Source: Trichobilharzia szidati
Lineage: Eukaryota; Platyhelminthes; Trematoda; Strigeidida; Schistosomatidae
Assembly: GCA_944472155.2 (NCBI GenBank)
Contig: OX235274.1
Location: 35,090,052 to 35,154,051, forward strand
Direction of reading: 5' to 3'
Length of the DNA: 64,000 bases
Shown piece after piece: positions 58,728 to 64,000 of this stretch (positions within the stretch are counted from its first letter, which is position 1; every line of letters begins with the position of its first letter). Both the position numbers and the translations under genes were made by a program. The notes beneath the pieces were generated by a model. The model did not search any database, was not told the origin of the DNA, and worked only from the letters and a program-made list of their open reading frames with translations.

Positions 58728-59600
58728 GTGTAAACCAATTTCGTTTCTTTGAATTCACTTTTTGGTTTCAAGGTAAATGTTCCCCATCTTCAATAATGTA
58801 TTGCGTAATTTATCCAGTCGCTCATCTGCTACAACGATGGCTGAGTTCGAGGGGAGGGATTATATGTAGTCTGCAATATGTGGTGTAATAATACCATGCT
58901 GCTTTGAATGGAGTTATTTTTTCACTCTCTAATTGTCCAGTGTGGCAAGTGTGAGAAGTAATAACAACACAATAGTTAGCGGAGATTGTGTAAACTTGAA
59001 AAGAAGAACAAAATACGAGTGGATAAAAAATTGAAGTTTATTAATTAAGCTAGTGGATGAATACGTAGAGTAATCGAAAGAGTGGGACAAGGGACGGCCG
59101 AAGGACGAATCCAGATGGTGCCAATTACTAGAGTATGGCATGTGAATTTCAAGGGGATAATTCATTTGTATTTCTGCACAATTATCCAGCCTCCGCTTGA
59201 AGCATTCCACTAAGCATGAAGTGGACATAGCTGCGAGTAAAGAGATCCACCGACGGCAGTACCAAAGAAGAAAGAAATGGGAGTGCGCTTGGGTCTTTTT
59301 CCTCTGACGCGTGACCCCTTGTGGGTCACCGCGAGAAAGCCCGCAATAAACAAATGACAAAATCGTTTATTTGGGACATACTTGCAACGTGTAACCTTCC
59401 AGTCAGTGGTTAGGTCACCTCCGTGCAGCCTGTAGTTGAGTTTTCTAAATCTGTCATCATATGGTCTACCCAGGAGGCGCACAACCCTGTTTGCCTTGCT
59501 TATTTCAAGGTGGAAAGGTATACCATTAGCCTGTGCTCAGTGTTCCAGATTTTTCAGGTTTGTATTAAATCTCTCCTGGGATCTTACCGCTCACAGACAT
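58728..59600 (-). pseudogene. LINE C-terminal fragment 2, tandem to fragment 1
   Basis: The minus strand gives LLGRPYDDRFRKLNYRLHGG and DL near 59470-59400, then FFFGTAVGGSLYSQLCPLHA. The 3' end repeats the GTGTAAACCAATTT block of fragment 1 (58730). Same family, same orientation, head to tail. Confidence 0.65.
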
Positions 59601-61180
59601 CATGTTTACGAACTACTTTCGCGGGGGTTCCAAGTTTATTATCAACGGTGTTGTGCTACAGAATTTATCACAGGGGTGTTCGATTGCCACTGGAATTTTC
59701 GTCTGGGTAAGTTACTTATGGATGTCTAGGAGTTTACGTGTTCGTGGTTAACCAGTGATTTTTCGATGGACGTGATAGTCTTTTGATGGACTCCCACTGT
59801 TCACAGTTTGTATTTCGATGGTCTGTAGACGGATAGGGATCTCCTTTGTGATTCGGCTGGTATGATGGTGTTTATGCTGCATGATCAAGTGACACCCGCA
59901 ACGGGGGACTGCTGCTAGTGCCTAGAAAAGTGTGCATATGTCAGACGATGTTCAGCGTTTGTTTGGGTTAAGTTGTACCAAGTGTGCAGCAGCACATCAG
60001 ATGTAACCACATAATTATTGTAACCTTGCGTAATATTGAGGGTTGCAGGAAGTCCGTTAGTTTTACAAGAGTCTTACCATTCGTCCTGCAATAGTAGTAC
60101 TGATGAGAACACCAGTTTTCGCGTCTCCACACTCCCCTCTATACAAGTAGGAGGAAAATTCGAATCATAATCATGAAGACAATATTAAAAAGAAGCAGAT
60201 GTATTTATGTAGCATTCATATTTTTGGCACAACATGCGATTATTATTCTTCAGAGAATATACATGCTCCGCGTACCCTTCATTAGTCCAAGCTTTAGGTA
60301 AAGCTACGGAATGGAGTTATAGGAACCAAACAAGCCAGCGGTGATTTTGAAAGGAGGTCAATCGAAACTAAATCGAATTATTTGACCATCAATTAGGATA
60401 GGGACTCACAAGGTTCAGATATAATCATCACTATAATTAACGTGTAAAGGAGAGTTCGAATAGCCTCCGGTCAGAGATCATGTGAAAAAGCAGCCCATAT
60501 GTTAACCAAAACTTTGTTACTTGGCCTCAGTCGACCATTGGAAATGTCATGCTTTTCTTGGAGGAATATATTTAAAAATAAAGTGGCTCAAACTAAGTTC
60601 AGAAACTTACTCAAAGATGAATTTATTCCTCACCTAACTACCAATGTAACTCCCATCTGAATGTCCACTCTCTAACACTACCTATTCAGATCGGTGAAAT
60701 GCTTTTAAACCCATTTTTAACATTAAACTTAGATAAAAGCCAACATTCAGCCACAACTATTATGACCGGTTGTCCACAGCAACAAAGACGACTGAATACA
60801 GTCAACTTCTTTCGAACCCTTGCGCTACGGGTGGTCTGTTCCTGCTTGATTCATCTTTCCGTTTCCTTTTGGAAACTGGCCGCGTTTCTCATAATAACGA
60901 CATGCATATATTTAACAAGGATTGTATTCTGTCACGTGGAACTATATATAGCATTCACTTGTGGAATCTACAACCTGGAATCTTCTGATCCCTATATTTT
61001 CCAACATATAGCCATTTATCGTTGTTTTTCATACTTCGATAATATATCCTCAAGACATTTTTTCGATGATTGTTATAATTCCTTTTTTTGTAATGGTTAT
61101 GTCTGTCAGATGTGCAAGTACTGTTGGGTGACTGACATTTAATACTCGTCAACCACCCAAAGGCCTCAGTTCAGCAGGCG
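59600..61180. other. Flanking sequence, nothing recognised
   Basis: Higher GC than the introns. It has scattered short frames, none with splice sites or family resemblance. Confidence 0.35.
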
Positions 61181-61185
61181 ATTTG

Positions 61186-62340
61186 ACACTTTTCACACGG
61201 GATACACCAAGAGTTATGGTATCTACTACCATGGAGAAAATGATAAATAACGCGGCTAGTAGCAAGAATGATTTACTGACACTTCAGAATTCAACAGCAG
61301 ACATACGGAGCAAGTTTGACAGCATTACGCTCTTCACCTAGCTGTTTGAACCATCAAAAAACGTCTGCCTAGAATCACTTAGTAAATCCCAGAGCATAAC
61401 TGACTATTTGGCTGAAGTTTTTGAGAGGATTATATCTCCACATAACCTCTTGGATTACAACAATCTAGACGGGTAGCCTACTGCCAAACTTAAAACTTCA
61501 CGTCTGCAGGCTTGTAATTTGTCGTTAACAGAATGTCAGATTTTGCGTCTTCTTAAAACATCTGCAAACCACTCATGTCCGGTGCTTTTCTATTGAAAAA
61601 TTTAGGAGTTTTCTGAAATCTGGTAGGATAATAGGCTCTTCAACACCCTACACTAACATTAGGACTGCACCTGATTTGATACCATGCCAAAGGCGACGCC
61701 TTTTAGGAACACTGAATGCTGATTACCTTAATGGGGCAACTGTAGATGGTGTTTCATGTCTAATGATATACCTGGTGACCGCCAGCACCAGACATCTTCG
61801 CATGCACAAACAAATATTAGCGAAGTATTATATAACGACACTGCCGCGGACACTGAAATCTTACACATAGATGAATCCACGGGGAATAATGTTGAAATAC
61901 TTCGTCTGTACACTGATACAGAGTATAACTTAGTTGCTGTAGTACTACATACTTCCATAATTTATAACTTTGGAGGAAACTTATTCCCCTAGTCGTTTAT
62001 AATAACTCCTTATACATGTAAACGTATATAAAGATAATACTGCTTAGAATGTCCTCAGGTATCGATGTATCTGCTGACTTAATGGGAAGCATTTGTCATG
62101 AAAGCTATTAATGTGCAGCATACTGTATGATTGGGACGGGCTCAAAGCAATGCAATGCTACAAGTACAGAGCTTAAATTCAAAAAAGGAGGGAGGGTGGT
62201 GTATGCTGGTCAGCAGATATAGTAGTGGTCAAAAATTTGAATCGCTCCGATCTGCAAGACAGCAACATGCATTTTTTGACAGCTCGAAAATTAAACATTG
62301 GCCCGGATCCTTCACAAAGAAAAAAATAAGGGTTGTACAG
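61186..62340 (+). pseudogene. LINE ORF1-like relic
   Basis: One frame with few stops reads MEKMINNAASSKNDLLTLQN, SKSQSITDYLAEVFERI and LSLTECQILRLLKTSANHSC. A shifted frame then gives FLKSGRIIGSSTPY and IRTAPDLIPCQRRRLLGTLN, a pattern like the 'xPDLTxxQR' end of LINE ORF1 RNA-binding domains. 62215-62320 (LNRSDLQDSNMHFLTARK) may belong. No reverse transcriptase follows. Unsure: it could be another decayed gene. Confidence 0.35.
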
Positions 62341-62344
62341 ATCT

Positions 62345-63880
62345 AAATTATAAGTTGAAAAATGCCTTTGCTCCTACCATCTACAAGCCTGTCAGCTTCT
62401 TCTCAAGATGCTACCCCACCAGCCCTACAGAAATTCGTGAGACATCTCATAGGTCAGCTTGTCCTACGGAGTCCAATCTTCCAGATCTTTGAATTCTCTT
62501 CTCACTGAAAAATTACTTGCCTACCTCACGATAATCATTTTACTTACGCACTATTATACTCTTGTGATGGTAAACAATTCCCCAAAATTATTGACCACAG
62601 CACTCATCACTGAACATTGGATGCCGACCCTCACTGTTTAAGTCGACTTGTTTAGCTGAAGGCTTCCGGTCAAGCATCCACGCCATTTGGTACTCCATCG
62701 TGTCACGTTCGTGCACGATCCCTAGCTAGCTAAGCAATCCTCTCGCACTCCGATTTGGTCCCGAAATATATCTCGTAATTTGGACGATCAACTTTCGTGT
62801 TTTGCTTTGCCTTTGGTCTACGCGGAACGAATACTATAGAAGTTGTGGGTATTAGATCTGGCGTCAGTATACTTCATACTATCCATGAACTTCAATACCA
62901 TTAGCCTCTAAACTCTATTGAGTCTTAACAACCTGAGCCTTTATTAAAGCGAAAAATCACTCTTTGTTCATATTCGTTGCTTGCCTAAAGTCCGGTTACT
63001 TTCTTTAAAAACAACAACACCAATGTTTCAACAAAGCTATATTTTCCTCGAAAATATATTTTACCATGCTTAGACCAATGTGGTTAGCCCCAAATATTTC
63101 AAATGTATACTATCATTCAAAGGAATCTCTACCTCCATCTTGTATTTCTTGTAAATGTACTTCCAATGATGTATTATCCATAATTGTATTTTATGCAATT
63201 TTGCCATTTCCCAGGACTTTTTCTCTTCCTGGCATATCTGTTAATCACATGGGGACAAAGCACTTGCCCAAATATAGGTTGTTGATTGGCTGGGCTTGAC
63301 TACAGGCTGGATGAGTGATGATAAAGGCTATCATGTTAATCATGTAAATGCCTTATTTTCGCAAATGAATTTAATGTTTATATATATTTATTCGTGTTTA
63401 TGCAGGAACATACCAATTGTACAGGCATGGATAAGTTATTATATAAATTACACATATTTCGATGTATGGTGAATTTACAGTTTGTTTGTTCTTTCTGACA
63501 TTAGAGTCAGTCAGAACAGTCTACAAAATAGTCTGTCTGTGTAACACATAAAGAGATATAGAAATATTGTCTTCGCATTAACGAAAAACCCAGACATCAG
63601 ATGAATGTAATACAAATATCTGGGAAAAATAAAGCTTGAAGTCAATTCTCCTATATAACTTTGTTGTGAACAGCATCCATGAGTTAAAGTTTATTGATGT
63701 ATTATTTTGAGGTCAGTGATGTATTTATTCCATTTTTTCAGCAGTCTAATCGTAGTTTTAGAATAGGAAAGAAATTCGATCGTTGATACGAAAACTAGAT
63801 AAGGTCATGCTAGATTGTTTTACTGCATCAAATGGGGCCGAGGTCGATTCCAGAACTATCCATTGGCGCCATTTGTGTCA
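62345..63880. other. Presumed upstream region of the 63.9-kb gene, nothing firm
   Basis: No repeats were recognised, and only short frames. The last ~150 bp before 63883 may be 5' UTR/promoter, but there is no clear TATA box or trans-splice signal. Confidence 0.3.
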
Positions 63881-63882
63881 GC

Positions 63883-64000
63883 ATGGCAGACTGTACATGT
63901 AAGTTGAGTAATACATTGAAAACTGTTTGAAAACCAGTTGCTTCTTTATTTCAGATCAAGAATACTCCTTGTACAGAATGTTGGCCAGCGTTTTCAAGTG
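63883..64000 (+). CDS. Candidate first two exons of a plus-strand gene (partial)
   Basis: An ATG at 63883 opens MADCT plus one base, then a strong donor GTAAGTT at 63899. The 56-bp intron ends TTCTTTATTTCAG at 63954, with a good pyrimidine tract. Exon 2 (63955-64000) continues in frame as YQEYSLYRMLASVFK and is open at the window edge. A tiny first intron is the same style as in the main gene at 57 kb. The fragment is too short to name a product. It could be a chance ORF, but the paired splice sites and kept frame favour a real gene. Confidence 0.45.

Overview
The window looks like nuclear DNA of a blood fluke (Schistosoma or a close relative). It is AT-rich. It is crowded with trematode-type retroelements: RTE/SR2-like and CR1/SR1-like LINEs, Penelope-like elements, and tRNA-headed SINEs carrying a hammerhead ribozyme module. 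Its main gene starts with several 30-44 bp introns and then has introns of up to 10 kb. I could not run any search, so the species is not determined.

Main gene. One minus-strand gene runs from an ATG at 57223 to beyond the left edge. I assembled 15 exons (57102-57223, 56884-57067, 56729-56853, 56501-56684, 51453-52127, 40863-40988, 34915-35109, 30278-30423, 22323-22500, 20139-20236, 19360-19464, 16425-16562, 14146-14248, 10930-11043, 1931-2131). All junctions are GT-AG and in phase. Together they give 2694 nt, exactly 898 open codons with no stop. Less than 5% of the span is coding. The protein is hydrophilic and helical. It resembles, from memory only, the CCDC162/DUF4549-type family of poorly characterised conserved proteins.

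Introns. Nearly everything else between 2.1 and 56.5 kb is intronic repeat. There are about 16 RTE-like fragments; three share the same 4-bp insertion in the catalytic FADD box, and one is an internally deleted, 15-bp-TSD-flanked 965-bp element. There are about ten Penelope-like fragments, most with inverted flanks; one is interrupted by a CR1-like LINE. Two solo LTRs in opposite orientation have 4-bp TSDs. Three tRNA-headed SINE families are present. SINE1 carries a hammerhead module and often sits as a palindromic pair. SINE2 looks like a tRNA head fused to both ends of the RTE LINE. SINE3 is rarer. A 1.2-kb foldback lies at 2746-3971.

Right flank. From 57.3 to 63.8 kb are two tandem, decayed LINE 3' ends on the minus strand and an ORF1-like relic on the plus strand. 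At 63883 a plausible plus-strand gene begins (ATG, 56-bp intron, second exon open to the edge). It would be divergent from the main gene. No bacterial features, rRNA, CRISPR or functional tRNA gene was seen.
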